DNA of 64,000 nt from Oligoflexia bacterium (GCA_016715815.1 JADJXN010000014.1:1-64000), one strand, 5' to 3'; positions 51,447 to 60,657 are shown, counted from the first letter of the stretch. Notes: generated by a model from the letters alone, not told the origin. Numbers and translations are program-made.

Positions 51447-52302
51447 AAAATTTATTTTTGAAATATCAAAAATTTCAAATTTAAAATCAGCGGTTTATCT
51501 TTTAGCTGACTGGTTTTTTATTTTTTTAATTATTTATGTGGCTCAAAGTTTAAATAATTGGTTTTTATATCCTATAGCAGTAATGTTAATTGCTAATCGT
51601 CAGCATTCACTTGCCATAGCCATGCATGACTCTGGCCATGGAAGACTATTTACAAATAAAATAATTAACGATATAGCCGGGGAAGTTTTTTGCTCTTGGC
51701 CCATGTTTTTTAGTATGCAAACCTATCGTGAAAACCATAGACAGCACCACTTGTATGCAAATACATCAAAAGACCCTGATTTTAGGAGAGAACGCTTTCC
51801 TGAAACAAAAAAGGAAATTTATAAAATGCTTATTACAGATGTGCTTGCATTAAATACTTGGCAACAGTTGATGGAGGTGAAGAGAAACCTTCCCCAAAAC
51901 CAGTCCACACTAGTAAGACTTGCACGCATTTTATTTTATTTATCAGTAGCTGTAGCCGTAACATATTTTAAAGTTTGGCCATTGTTTGGGCTTTACTGGG
52001 TCGTGCCATTATTTACATGGCTTAAAGTGGTTTTGCGCCTAAGAGCCATTGCAGACCATACAGGGGTTCATACAAACCAACACCCATATGATACGCGTAC
52101 TATTATTCCTAATCTTTTTGATATTTTGTTTTTAGCGCCAAGGCAGTGCTCGTATCATCTTGGGCATCATTTATTGCAGAGTATACCTTCTTACAACCTA
52201 AAACGTTTCCATTATGAACTAAGCAAAATTTCGGAATATAAGGCTAATGCTAGAATTACTAAAGGTTTTTTTAATTTAATACAGGAATTTCCGGGGGGCT
52301 AG
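51421..52302 (+). CDS. Membrane fatty acid desaturase-like protein
   Basis: Three histidine boxes of the membrane desaturase family are visible: HDSGHG, HRQHH and, near the end, HLGHH. Four hydrophobic segments (about residues 25-50, 150-195) hold it in the inner membrane. ATG 51421 has GAGG six bases upstream, so it is preferred over ATG 51409. The enzyme should introduce a double bond or hydroxyl into an acyl chain, using oxygen and an electron donor not encoded here. The stop overlaps the GTG of the hydroxylase gene. Confidence 0.88.
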   Translation: MDLVKKLDKKFIFEISKISNLKSAVYLLADWFFIFLIIYVAQSLNNWFLYPIAVMLIANRQHSLAIAMHDSGHGRLFTNKIINDIAGEVFCSWPMFFSMQTYRENHRQHHLYANTSKDPDFRRERFPETKKEIYKMLITDVLALNTWQQLMEVKRNLPQNQSTLVRLARILFYLSVAVAVTYFKVWPLFGLYWVVPLFTWLKVVLRLRAIADHTGVHTNQHPYDTRTIIPNLFDILFLAPRQCSYHLGHHLLQSIPSYNLKRFHYELSKISEYKANARITKGFFNLIQEFPGG

Positions 52303-53075
52303 TGGTTACCAATTTAAGTTTTACTACTGCTGTCATTTTTTTAGCACTTGCCATGTTTTTGAGATATTTATTTTTCTCTGGCAGTGCTTATTTTATTTTT
52401 TGGAAAAAATTAAAAGATAAGTTTGCTCAACGCAAATTAAATTTTGCTCCTTTTCAAAAAAATCAAATAAAAAAAGAAATTTTATACTCATTTAACACAA
52501 CCATAGTTTATGGCTTAGTACTGGGAGCATTGTTAAATAAAAATGTTGTTAGTCACACTAAGGTTTATTTTGATGTTTCTGAGCGTGGTTGGGGGTATTT
52601 TTTCTTGAGCCTTGTCATTATTTTTGTTTTTCATGATATGTATTTTTATTTAAGTCATCGTTTGTTACACACTCCATTTTTGTACCGCAAAGTTCATAGT
52701 GTGCACCATTCCACGCTAAGCCCTGACCCATGGACCTCTTATAGCTTCCATTTTGCAGAGGCACTGAGTTTGGTTTTATTTATGCCTCTGCTTATAATGG
52801 CTATTCCAGTAAATTTCTGGGCTTTAAATATTTTTGGAGTAGGAACATTTTTATTTAATGTTGTTGGCCATTTGGGCTATGAAATTATGCCAAAAAACTA
52901 CATGAAGTTTGGCTTGCATAACTTCATGAACACAGCCACCCATCATAGCCTTCATCACAAGTACCCCAACAGCAATTACTCTTTATACTTTAACTATCTA
53001 GATAGGTTATTTAAAACTAATCATCGTAAATATTCCACAGAGCTTTCAAATATGCTTAAAAAGGAAGTTTTGTGA
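52302..53075 (+). CDS. Sterol desaturase/fatty acid hydroxylase-family protein
   Basis: Several membrane helices and the iron-binding histidine pattern HDMYFYLSHRLLH, then HSVHH, and HSLHHKYPNS near the C-terminus. The family includes sterol C4/C5 oxidases, fatty acid hydroxylases and carotenoid hydroxylases. Sterol genes are absent here, so a fatty acyl hydroxylase is the better guess. GTG 52302 overlaps the upstream TAG, and the stop overlaps the next GTG. With the desaturase-like gene before it, the pair would tailor an acyl chain. Confidence 0.88.
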   Translation: MVTNLSFTTAVIFLALAMFLRYLFFSGSAYFIFWKKLKDKFAQRKLNFAPFQKNQIKKEILYSFNTTIVYGLVLGALLNKNVVSHTKVYFDVSERGWGYFFLSLVIIFVFHDMYFYLSHRLLHTPFLYRKVHSVHHSTLSPDPWTSYSFHFAEALSLVLFMPLLIMAIPVNFWALNIFGVGTFLFNVVGHLGYEIMPKNYMKFGLHNFMNTATHHSLHHKYPNSNYSLYFNYLDRLFKTNHRKYSTELSNMLKKEVL

Positions 53076-54085
53076 TTCAAACTAAGTTTTTAGCTTCAGG
53101 TTTTAATATTAAGGGAATTGAATCCTGTGATTTTTCCAGTATGGATCTAATCACCACTGATGATTTATTAGTACGTTTTGGAAAAAACAGCACCAAGCTT
53201 TCAACTTTTGTTAAAAATGAAATTCAAATTGATACCCGCTACTTTGTAAAGAATAACCAAGATGCTCTTGATTTGGCTAGGCAGGCTCTAGGTAGGCTCA
53301 TAGAAAAAAATCCTGATGCAAAAAATGTAGATTTTTTTATTTTTGCCGGCATTTCAAACCCAATGCCTACTGTATGCTTGGCGGCATTGCTTTCAAATGA
53401 TTTTGGTATTACAGGAGCAAGCTGCTGGGATTTAAAATCTGGTTGCTCTAGTGGCGTACTGGCATTGCAGCAAGCCATTGACTGGTTTGGTAAGGGAGCA
53501 AAAAGTGGAATTATTGTAGCTAGTGAGACATTTTCTAAATTTACTAACCAAGAAATATTTCAGATGTCATTAACTACAGGCGATGGTGCTTGTGCTGTTT
53601 ATTTAACTAATGAGCCTGTGTATAAACCTATTGCTACCATTCACGGAACTGATGCCACGTATTTTAAAAGTACTTTTGTTCCAGGAAAGTACCCCATAGT
53701 TTTAAGCAATTATAACCCGAGCGATTATCAATTTGTTTTTTCAGAAAAGTCTGATGTGTTAAAGGCGCTTCAGAAATATTGGAGTTATTCTTTGAATGAA
53801 TTGTTAATGAAGGGAAAGTGCAAGGGTGAAGATATTAAGTATTATTTTTCACACCAAGTAGATAGCAAAAAAAATCTTGAGTTTGCAAAAAGCTGCAAAA
53901 TTGCAGAAGCTGCCGTATTAAATACTTTTAAAAAATATGGAAATATTGGTTGCCCCGGAGTTTTTTTAAATTACCTTGAAAGGAAAGATGATTTTAAACC
54001 AGGTAAAGATGATTACATTGTATTTCAAGCTGTAGGCGGGGGATTATCTTGGGCATCTTTACTGATTCAGAAGTTGGTGCCATGA
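53072..54085 (+). CDS. KAS III-like enzyme (3-oxoacyl-ACP synthase III type), first copy
   Basis: A FabH-fold condensing enzyme. The Cys-His-Asn triad is recognisable as C125 (LKSGCSSGVL), H261 (FSHQVDS) and N291 (YGNIGCPG). The GTG start has AAGGAAG upstream and overlaps the preceding stop. FabH starts fatty acid synthesis from an acyl-CoA and malonyl-ACP; related enzymes make hydroxy-ketones, beta-lactones or quinolones. The absence of a typical FabH N-terminal segment suggests a specialised substrate. A second KAS III lies 1.5 kb downstream. Confidence 0.88.
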   Translation: MIQTKFLASGFNIKGIESCDFSSMDLITTDDLLVRFGKNSTKLSTFVKNEIQIDTRYFVKNNQDALDLARQALGRLIEKNPDAKNVDFFIFAGISNPMPTVCLAALLSNDFGITGASCWDLKSGCSSGVLALQQAIDWFGKGAKSGIIVASETFSKFTNQEIFQMSLTTGDGACAVYLTNEPVYKPIATIHGTDATYFKSTFVPGKYPIVLSNYNPSDYQFVFSEKSDVLKALQKYWSYSLNELLMKGKCKGEDIKYYFSHQVDSKKNLEFAKSCKIAEAAVLNTFKKYGNIGCPGVFLNYLERKDDFKPGKDDYIVFQAVGGGLSWASLLIQKLVP

Positions 54086-54342
54086 AAATGCAAAAAGAAG
54101 TCCTACTTAATTATATAAAAAATATAATTTTAGCTAACCCTGATTTAAAATCGGCGCTGAGCACCCGCGAAATTACTCTGCAATCTACAATTAATGATGA
54201 TCTTGGTTTTGATTCTATTTTAAGCATTGCATTTTTGTGCGAACTGCAAAGTGAGTATGCCTATTTAAATGAAATTCATTTGTCTAAATGGAGAACATTA
54301 GAGGATTGCATTGATACAATTTTAAAGGAAAAAGCTTCATGA
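54082..54342 (+). CDS. Acyl carrier protein
   Basis: An 86-residue carrier protein from ATG 54082. The phosphopantetheine attachment Ser is in DDLGFDSILS, the family's usual site with Leu/Phe before Asp-Ser. The acyl ligase encoded next could load it. Start overlaps the KAS III stop (ATGA), and its stop overlaps the ligase start (ATGA). It is a dedicated carrier distinct from the housekeeping AcpP, judging by its divergent sequence and its operon. Confidence 0.93.
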   Translation: MKMQKEVLLNYIKNIILANPDLKSALSTREITLQSTINDDLGFDSILSIAFLCELQSEYAYLNEIHLSKWRTLEDCIDTILKEKAS

Positions 54343-55604
54343 GTTATTTGAATGAGTTTTTTCTTCTGAAACATTTAAAAGATGGTATAGAGATAATGGC
54401 AGATATCTTGCCAAAAGATTATATAAGCACAGTCTCAACTAAAAATGGTGTTGTTTGTCTAAAAGAAAGTGATCCCGTTTTATTTTCGGCAAAATATTTT
54501 GCATTATTAGATGCAGGCTTTTGCCCAGTATTAATTCCAGCAGAAACCCCTGACTACCAGTTTAAAAATGTTGTTAATTTCTGTGAAGGTATTAAAAAAT
54601 CAGATGTTTTTGCGCACAGTTACGGGTGTTTAACCTCAGGAACTACTGGAATACCTAAAATTTCTTTTCATTCAGTAAATGGAGCAAGAATACTTGCCTC
54701 TTCCCACGCACGATCATTAAATATTACACAGCAAAACATCCTTCTTCAAGCATTACCACTTACTCATGCTTTTGGGGTGGTTTGCTATTTATGGACTGCC
54801 TTAGAGCAAAAGGTGCCCTTACACTTTTTAACAATTCAACTTACTCCACAAAATTGGAATCAATTAGTATCAAAAAAGACTGTTGTTCACCTAAGTCCTG
54901 CCATGGGTCGCCTGATTATTAAAAGTAGTTGTAAGGAATTACTAAACCCAGAAGCGGTCTCTGTTGGTGCGGGAGTATTTTATCGCTCTGAGTTTTTGCA
55001 ACTCAAAAATCTTTTTTATGAATCAAAAATTTATGTGACTTATGGTTTTACAGAGGCGGGACCGAGAGTTTCCACGGGTGAAATTCTTGATGACTTGCCC
55101 ATAGGAAGCATAGGCAAAGCGCTTGATGTCATTCAGGTTGGTGTTTTACAAGGTAATAAAATCCAAAAAGCAGGGCGAGGACTTCTTTGTGTTAAAACAC
55201 CAGCAGCAAAATTAAATGTTTTAGAAGCTGAAGTTATTAATGGATATCTTGTTTCTCAGGACGAGGTTGAAATAGATAAAAACGGATATATTCAATACAT
55301 TGATAGGATTGATGATCTCATTAAAGTAGGCGGCGTTAGTGTTTACCCAAGTAATATTTTAAATCTTTTTAAAAAAATATTCCCAGTTCAGGAAGCTGTG
55401 ATTTTAAAAGAGGGGCACCCAATTTACGGCGAAATTCCAGTACTTTTTGTAGAAGGTCCCAATCAACAAGAAGTTATCAAAGAACAATTATTCCCCCATC
55501 TTTCAGCAATCCAGCGCCCAAAAAAAATAATGTGTATAGAAAAGTTTCCACGAGACTCCTTTGGCAAAATTGATCGCAAATATCTTAAGGAGTTAATGGT
55601 ATGA
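54339..55604 (+). CDS. AMP-dependent acyl ligase (adenylating enzyme)
   Basis: Adenylation motifs: A3 LTSGTTGIPK, the A5-like YGFTEAG, the A7/A8-like YIDRIDDLIKVGG and A10-like PRDSFGKIDRKYL with the catalytic Lys. At 421 residues it is about 100 residues shorter than typical, apparently lacking part of the N-terminal subdomain. It probably activates a free fatty acid and transfers it to the ACP next door, or makes an acyl-CoA. Starts and stops overlap both neighbours. Confidence 0.9.
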   Translation: MSYLNEFFLLKHLKDGIEIMADILPKDYISTVSTKNGVVCLKESDPVLFSAKYFALLDAGFCPVLIPAETPDYQFKNVVNFCEGIKKSDVFAHSYGCLTSGTTGIPKISFHSVNGARILASSHARSLNITQQNILLQALPLTHAFGVVCYLWTALEQKVPLHFLTIQLTPQNWNQLVSKKTVVHLSPAMGRLIIKSSCKELLNPEAVSVGAGVFYRSEFLQLKNLFYESKIYVTYGFTEAGPRVSTGEILDDLPIGSIGKALDVIQVGVLQGNKIQKAGRGLLCVKTPAAKLNVLEAEVINGYLVSQDEVEIDKNGYIQYIDRIDDLIKVGGVSVYPSNILNLFKKIFPVQEAVILKEGHPIYGEIPVLFVEGPNQQEVIKEQLFPHLSAIQRPKKIMCIEKFPRDSFGKIDRKYLKELMV

Positions 55605-56548
55605 ACTTTGTGATATCTCAAATTGCAACATTTTTGCCAGGGCCCCCTGTTACTAATTTAGATATTATTAGTAAACATTCACTTAAAATGAAGGCAGACT
55701 GGGTTGAAAATCGTTTAGGCATTGTAACACGGCATTGGGCAGAGCCTGGCTGCACAGCCAGTGATCTTGCAGTAAATGCCTGCAAAAAATTAGATTTAAA
55801 AAACTTTTCTGGTCCCATTTGGGTGTCCACAATTTCGCCAGATCATTTTAGTCCGTCAACAAGTGTGATTGTAAAGCGCAAACTTGGCTTAAAAGATTCA
55901 TTCCCCACATTTGATGTTAATAATGCTTGCGCAGGGTTTTTATTTGCTCTTGAGTCTGCTCGCTCATGGCTAGAAACTCATGAAGATTCTAAAGAAGCTT
56001 TGGTTATAGCTACTGAGCTAAGAAGTAAGTTTTTGGATAAGAGTGACCGCAGAACTGTATTTTTATTTGGTGATGGAGCTGTGGCAGTTAAATTAACAAA
56101 AGGAGCTGCTCAGGGTGGAATTGACTGGGTTGACGTTTTCAGCATTTACTCTGATTTTGATGAAATTTTTGTTCCCCTAGATAGTCAAAAAATTACTATG
56201 GCAGACGGACATAAAATTTCAGAAATGGCCACAAATGCCTTGGCCGACAAATTACAGAGTATTTTGATAGAAAAGAAAATTAAAATCAGTGATTTTGATC
56301 TTGTTTTATCTCATCAGGCAAACCAACAAATTAATCAAAAGCTATTTGATTTACTTCAAGTTAAGCCTGAGCAAATATTTTCTAATTTAAATAAAACCGG
56401 TAACTGTTCTAGCGCTAGCATAGGGATAGCACTGGATGAGGCTGTTAAAACTGGAAAATTAAAAGATGGGCATAAAATTTTAATGATCACAATGGGAGCT
56501 GGGTACCATTTTGCTGCAGCTACAATTACATGGGAGGAATTAACATGA
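55601..56548 (+). CDS. KAS III-like enzyme, second copy
   Basis: A FabH-fold protein of 315 residues with a clear triad: C110 (VNNACAGFL), H238 (LSHQAN) and N268 (KTGNCSSASI). Closer to classic FabH than the first copy. The two condensing enzymes may act on different chain ends or form a heterodimer. It has overlapping starts and stops with the ligase and the epimerase genes. No dehydratase or enoyl reductase is present in the operon, so full chain elongation would rely on the housekeeping system. Confidence 0.92.
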   Translation: MNFVISQIATFLPGPPVTNLDIISKHSLKMKADWVENRLGIVTRHWAEPGCTASDLAVNACKKLDLKNFSGPIWVSTISPDHFSPSTSVIVKRKLGLKDSFPTFDVNNACAGFLFALESARSWLETHEDSKEALVIATELRSKFLDKSDRRTVFLFGDGAVAVKLTKGAAQGGIDWVDVFSIYSDFDEIFVPLDSQKITMADGHKISEMATNALADKLQSILIEKKIKISDFDLVLSHQANQQINQKLFDLLQVKPEQIFSNLNKTGNCSSASIGIALDEAVKTGKLKDGHKILMITMGAGYHFAAATITWEELT

Positions 56549-57447
56549 TTTTCCTCAGTGGAGCCGGTGGATTTTTGGCAAGTCATATTTTAAAACAAGG
56601 TCTGCAAGATAAGTTGGCAATGAGCTGCCAATACAGAAGTTTAAGAGCCAAATCTTATTTGTACACAGTCAAGGAAAATGTCATTTCTTGCCAACTTGAT
56701 CTTGTAAAAAATGAAATCCCAATAAATATTTTAAACGATTGTCATACTGTCATTAACACGGTTGGTAACACAGATTTTAACAGTCAAGAACAACTCATTG
56801 ATGACAACCTTAATGCTACAAAAAAACTATACATAGCTGCTGCTCAAGCAGGAGTTCGCCACTGGATTCAGATCTCCTCAATTGCCACTATCTGTGACGG
56901 AAAAAGTGGTTTAATAAATGAAAAAAATAAAACTTCCCCCAGGTCAACAACCTATGCGCAGGCTAAATACGATTGTAATACTTGGTTAAAGAATCAAAAA
57001 GACATTCCCCAGCTTACCATTGTACATCCTACCTATATGTTTGGAGCCTGGGACTCAAAACCTAGCTCTGGGGGAGTGCTTATTGCTATGAGAATGGGGA
57101 AAATAAAGACATTTATTGATGGCACAAAGAATTTTGTGGCAGCACAAGATGTTGCTGATGGTGTTTTTAAAATTATAAAGAAGAATTTTATCGGAGAAAT
57201 TATTTTAGGCGGGTACAACCATAGCATTTCCGAATTTGTTGAAAAAACTTCTAGAGTTCTTGGTTTACCTAAAGACCAGATATTGCTTGGGCAAAGTGAC
57301 TCTGCTTTTGTGCGGGAATTTTGTCAATCTTCAGCTGTTGATATTAGCTACGCAAAAAGAGCCATTAATTATGCACCAAAAGTCACTCTGGATGAAATGC
57401 TGAATGAAACCCATACATATTTTAAAGAAAAAAAAATGATTTTGTGA
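56545..57447 (+). CDS. NAD(P)-dependent epimerase/dehydratase (extended SDR)
   Basis: The Rossmann motif is GAGGFLASH and the catalytic YxxxK is in TYAQAKYDCN. ATG 56545 overlaps the KAS III stop (ATGA), so it is preferred over an upstream in-frame start. Family members reduce beta-keto products (as in OleD-type reductases) or remodel sugars. In this setting a ketoacyl reductase acting on a KAS III product is the likeliest role, by inference. Confidence 0.85.
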   Translation: MIFLSGAGGFLASHILKQGLQDKLAMSCQYRSLRAKSYLYTVKENVISCQLDLVKNEIPINILNDCHTVINTVGNTDFNSQEQLIDDNLNATKKLYIAAAQAGVRHWIQISSIATICDGKSGLINEKNKTSPRSTTYAQAKYDCNTWLKNQKDIPQLTIVHPTYMFGAWDSKPSSGGVLIAMRMGKIKTFIDGTKNFVAAQDVADGVFKIIKKNFIGEIILGGYNHSISEFVEKTSRVLGLPKDQILLGQSDSAFVREFCQSSAVDISYAKRAINYAPKVTLDEMLNETHTYFKEKKMIL

Positions 57448-57454
57448 GGAAAAG

Positions 57455-58198
57455 ATGAAGATATTAGTTACAGGTGGAACAAGTAAAATTGGCGAAGCAG
57501 TGATGAAAAAAATTGGTAAAAACAATGATCTTTTTACTACTGTATCTTCTGACAAATCGAATTTCATATTTTCTAAAAATGATTTTAGTGCAAAAGGCCT
57601 AAATATTATTCAATGTGATTTTTCCAATTTTAACGAAGCACAAGAGGATGTTTTAAAATATGCTGCCCAAGGTTTTGATGCTGTTGTTTTGAATGCTTGC
57701 ACTAAAATTCCAGAATATAAACTGCTTCACGAACATGATCTAAAAAAGTTTATGAGTTTTGTTGAGGCTAATATTTTAGCCAATATTGCAATATTGCAAA
57801 AAGTTTTACCTGCTATGGTAGAAAAAAAGTTTGGTCGAATTGTGTTTGTCTCAACTATGGCAGTAGAAATGGGACTCAGTTCTTATTCGCCCTATATTGT
57901 AGCAAAAGCGGCCTTAGAGGGATTGATTCGTAATATTGCTGTGGACTATGGAAAACACGGAATATTTGCCAACACCGTTAGACCAGGAATTATAAAAACA
58001 GAAAGAACAGCCCCTTTTTTAGATAACCCTAAGTATGAGATTAGAGCAAAGCGTATTATTCCGGCAGGTGAAATTGGGAAGCCGGAACAAATTGCTGAGA
58101 CCGTTGCGCTACTTATTTCAGAGGGCTCTTATATCAATGGGCAAACAATTAATGTATCCGGCGGGCTACCTTTGGTTAGTTCACTGGCAAGGGTTTAG
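57455..58198 (+). CDS. FabG-like short-chain dehydrogenase/reductase
   Basis: A classical SDR: TGGTSKIGEA cofactor motif, NAC in the structural NAG position, active-site Ser in VFVSTMA, YIVAKAALEG containing the YxxxK pair, and INVSGG near the end. A GAGGAAA ribosome binding site precedes ATG 57455, with a short spacer from the epimerase gene. Probable 3-oxoacyl-ACP reductase activity for the operon's own ACP, as FabG partner to the KAS III enzymes. NADPH is the usual cofactor. Confidence 0.92.
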   Translation: MKILVTGGTSKIGEAVMKKIGKNNDLFTTVSSDKSNFIFSKNDFSAKGLNIIQCDFSNFNEAQEDVLKYAAQGFDAVVLNACTKIPEYKLLHEHDLKKFMSFVEANILANIAILQKVLPAMVEKKFGRIVFVSTMAVEMGLSSYSPYIVAKAALEGLIRNIAVDYGKHGIFANTVRPGIIKTERTAPFLDNPKYEIRAKRIIPAGEIGKPEQIAETVALLISEGSYINGQTINVSGGLPLVSSLARV

Positions 58199-58199
58199 T

Positions 58200-58874
58200 A
58201 TGAATAAAGGGGCATTGCTGCTTTCAGATATAGTTGCTTTTATTTTTGTGGTTTTGCCCGTAAGTGGTTCTTGGGTTATAAGCTTGGGTATTTGCTATTA
58301 TTTGGTAACTTATATTCACTTGGCTATTTTGGTTATTATCTTCCCACTTATTTTAACTTTAGTTTTTATTTTATTAAATTTTATTTTAAGAATCTGCTTG
58401 CCAAGTTTAAAACCAGGTGTTTATGAAAAAGATAGTAAAATGACAAAGATTTGGTTTTGTCACTTTTTACTAGGAAACTCACTTCAGGCTTCTGGCTTGC
58501 AGCCTATTGTTTATTCCTTTCACATTTTTAAATATTTGTATTGGGCGGCCATGGGTGCTAAGTCTGGGTATGGAATTTTGTGTAACCACCTTACTCGCAT
58601 CAGAGACTTTCAACTTTTAGAAATTGGCTCAGGAACTTCGTTATCTGCAGATACACATATTGCATGCCATACTTGGGTGGGAGATAGGCTTATGCTTGGC
58701 AAAGTTGTCATTGGCAAAAATGTGTTTGTCGGAATGGATGTTACTATTGGCCCTAGAACTACTATTGAAGATGAAGCATGGGTTGGTACGGGTAATAAAT
58801 TATTTAGGGATCATATCAAGGCTAAGGAAAAGTTAGGGAATTTTGCCTATGTGCACGGAAGGCCTTATAAATGA
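58200..58874 (+). CDS. Membrane-associated hexapeptide-repeat acyltransferase
   Basis: ATG 58200 lies one base after the FabG-like stop. Two or three hydrophobic segments (about residues 5-70) precede a left-handed beta-helix: the repeats run GSGTSLSADTHI, CHTWVGDRLML, VVIGKNVFVGM and VTIGPRTTI, with IEDEAWVG. Such transferases acylate or acetylate sugars, peptides or lipids. It could attach the finished acyl chain to an acceptor in the membrane. The stop overlaps the PLD-like start (ATGA). Confidence 0.85.
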   Translation: MNKGALLLSDIVAFIFVVLPVSGSWVISLGICYYLVTYIHLAILVIIFPLILTLVFILLNFILRICLPSLKPGVYEKDSKMTKIWFCHFLLGNSLQASGLQPIVYSFHIFKYLYWAAMGAKSGYGILCNHLTRIRDFQLLEIGSGTSLSADTHIACHTWVGDRLMLGKVVIGKNVFVGMDVTIGPRTTIEDEAWVGTGNKLFRDHIKAKEKLGNFAYVHGRPYK

Positions 58875-60475
58875 TCTTTTCATTATTGCTAACATTATCA
58901 ACATGGGCCTTCTCTGGAGTTCCACATTACAAAAATTCATTTATTATAGACAAATATTTTTTAGAGCAGAAGCAGGCTACCGTTAGCGTAGAAGAGGGTG
59001 GTAGATTATTTATTCAAAATTTTTTAACTCATCAAAATTTGTTTCCAAATATCAAAATGCCTCAAAGGGTTATTGTAAAATTTGATTTTAAATATTCATG
59101 TCAGCATCCCATCAAGGCTAGACGTCTTGGCAACATAACAGAGTTAAAATTTAAGCAAATAAAAAACTCTTGCACGATTACACTTCATCATCCCAGTTTG
59201 GCTTATAATCTTGTTATTAACGTTATTACCCAAAACGATCCTCCATTAATAACCTTTTTAAAGAATGACCAATTACCTTTAGCAAAAGTTTTGTACACGC
59301 GCAAGTCTGGTATAAACGCGAAAGTAGCTGCGCTTTTGGGTAAGGAATTAACACAAGAAGAAATAAATTTAAAAAATCCCCAAATGCCTTTGGACCTAAC
59401 GAATTTACCAAAGATTGATGCAATTTATGTCTCAACTTTAGTCTATAAAAATGATTTTTATGGAAACATTATTTCTAGATTATTAATGGCTCATGCGGAT
59501 AGGGGTGCACAAGTAAAAATTATTGTTACAAACACATTACTTAATCTTTCTCACAGGGAGAAAGACAGAGCATTAATGCGCAGACTTGAGCTTTATTCCC
59601 CCAATATCAAAGTTTACAGATATAAAACAAATGATATTGATCGGTGGCACAGGGCCTTTCATGCAAAAGCTTTGATTACCCTTTCCTCTACAGAACAAAA
59701 TAAATTGATTATTGGTGGAAGAAATATTGCCGATGAATTTTTATTTACCAATATTCCGAACCATTCTTCCTACCCTGAGTTGATGCAATATTTAAGCGGG
59801 GAAGATCGCTTTGCAGCTTTTGAAGATATAGAATATGAGTACCATTCAAATTCCGAATCTGTTTATTTGGCCTGTATGCTTAATATTTTTTGGGGAAAGT
59901 TTACTCATTGCAACAAGCTTAGACAAAAGAACTCTAACACAAAATCATTTTTGTCCATTCCTTATGCTGACGGTAACCGTCTTGAAGAGAACTATGTGAG
60001 CCAGATTAAAAATGCCAAGAAAATAAAAATAACAAGTCCCTATTTTTTGCCCTCACCTAAAATCACAAAAGCCTTGACCATTGCAATTCAAAATGGGGCA
60101 AAGGTTGAACTTGTAACGCAAATGCTTTTGACTAATGATGATTTTCCAAAGTTAGCTGAAAATGTAAACAAGGTGGGATTAGAAAAATTTTTTAACTCTA
60201 TTGCAGTTTTCTCATGGCAACCGCCTAAAACGATTATACATTCAAAAATCATAATTCTTGATGATTCCATTGCTCTTGTGGGTTCACCTAATATGGATAG
60301 CCGCAGTTTTACTCAAGATATTGAAGGTGGTTTGGTTACAAGTGACCCAGAGGTTGTGGGGCAATTGCTAAAAGTATTTGAAGATTACAAAGCTCAAAGC
60401 CAAAGGCTTAATAAAATTACTTTACCTTCTACCTTAGTCAGGTTTCTTATTAATCTTTTAGAGAACTACTTTTAA
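58871..60475 (+). CDS. Exported phospholipase D-like/cardiolipin synthase-like protein
   Basis: A signal peptide (cleavage near AFSG) precedes a helical/strand region and two PLD halves. The first HKD-like site is FHAKALI (about residue 265, without a clear downstream Asp), followed by IIGGRNI; the second, complete, is HSKIIILDD, followed by VGSPNMDSRSF. Such enzymes form or exchange phosphodiesters, and cardiolipin synthase-type members join phospholipids. As last gene of the operon it may transfer the new lipid to a head group. A second PLD-like protein is encoded at 8191. Confidence 0.86.
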   Translation: MIFSLLLTLSTWAFSGVPHYKNSFIIDKYFLEQKQATVSVEEGGRLFIQNFLTHQNLFPNIKMPQRVIVKFDFKYSCQHPIKARRLGNITELKFKQIKNSCTITLHHPSLAYNLVINVITQNDPPLITFLKNDQLPLAKVLYTRKSGINAKVAALLGKELTQEEINLKNPQMPLDLTNLPKIDAIYVSTLVYKNDFYGNIISRLLMAHADRGAQVKIIVTNTLLNLSHREKDRALMRRLELYSPNIKVYRYKTNDIDRWHRAFHAKALITLSSTEQNKLIIGGRNIADEFLFTNIPNHSSYPELMQYLSGEDRFAAFEDIEYEYHSNSESVYLACMLNIFWGKFTHCNKLRQKNSNTKSFLSIPYADGNRLEENYVSQIKNAKKIKITSPYFLPSPKITKALTIAIQNGAKVELVTQMLLTNDDFPKLAENVNKVGLEKFFNSIAVFSWQPPKTIIHSKIIILDDSIALVGSPNMDSRSFTQDIEGGLVTSDPEVVGQLLKVFEDYKAQSQRLNKITLPSTLVRFLINLLENYF

Positions 60476-60484
60476 CCCATAAAA

Positions 60485-60561
60485 TGGTGATCCGGATTGG
60501 AGTCGAACCAATGACCTACAGCTTAGAAGGCTGTTGCTCTATCCAACTGAGCTACCGGACC
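60485..60561 (-). tRNA. tRNA-Arg (anticodon TCT)
   Basis: On the minus strand the acceptor stem GGTCCGG pairs with CCGGATC (one G-U), followed by A and an encoded CCA. The anticodon arm ACAGC-CTTCTAA-GCTGT gives TCT, reading AGA/AGG arginine codons. D and T arms (T arm ATTGG/CCAAT, loop TTCGACT) fold normally. 77 bases. Confidence 0.97.
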
Positions 60562-60657
60562 ACAAATACCCAACTAATTTGAACACATTGCCGGTTATAG
60601 CAATAAACCCACAATTTTACTAGATTTTATGCCACAAAATTTTGTATTTTTAGGGCC

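Noticed and set aside
50013..60475. Olefin (OleABCD), ladderane, sphingolipid or PUFA synthase cluster
   Set aside because: There is no alpha/beta hydrolase (OleB), no radical SAM enzyme, no serine palmitoyltransferase and no multidomain KS; the ligase is much shorter than OleC.
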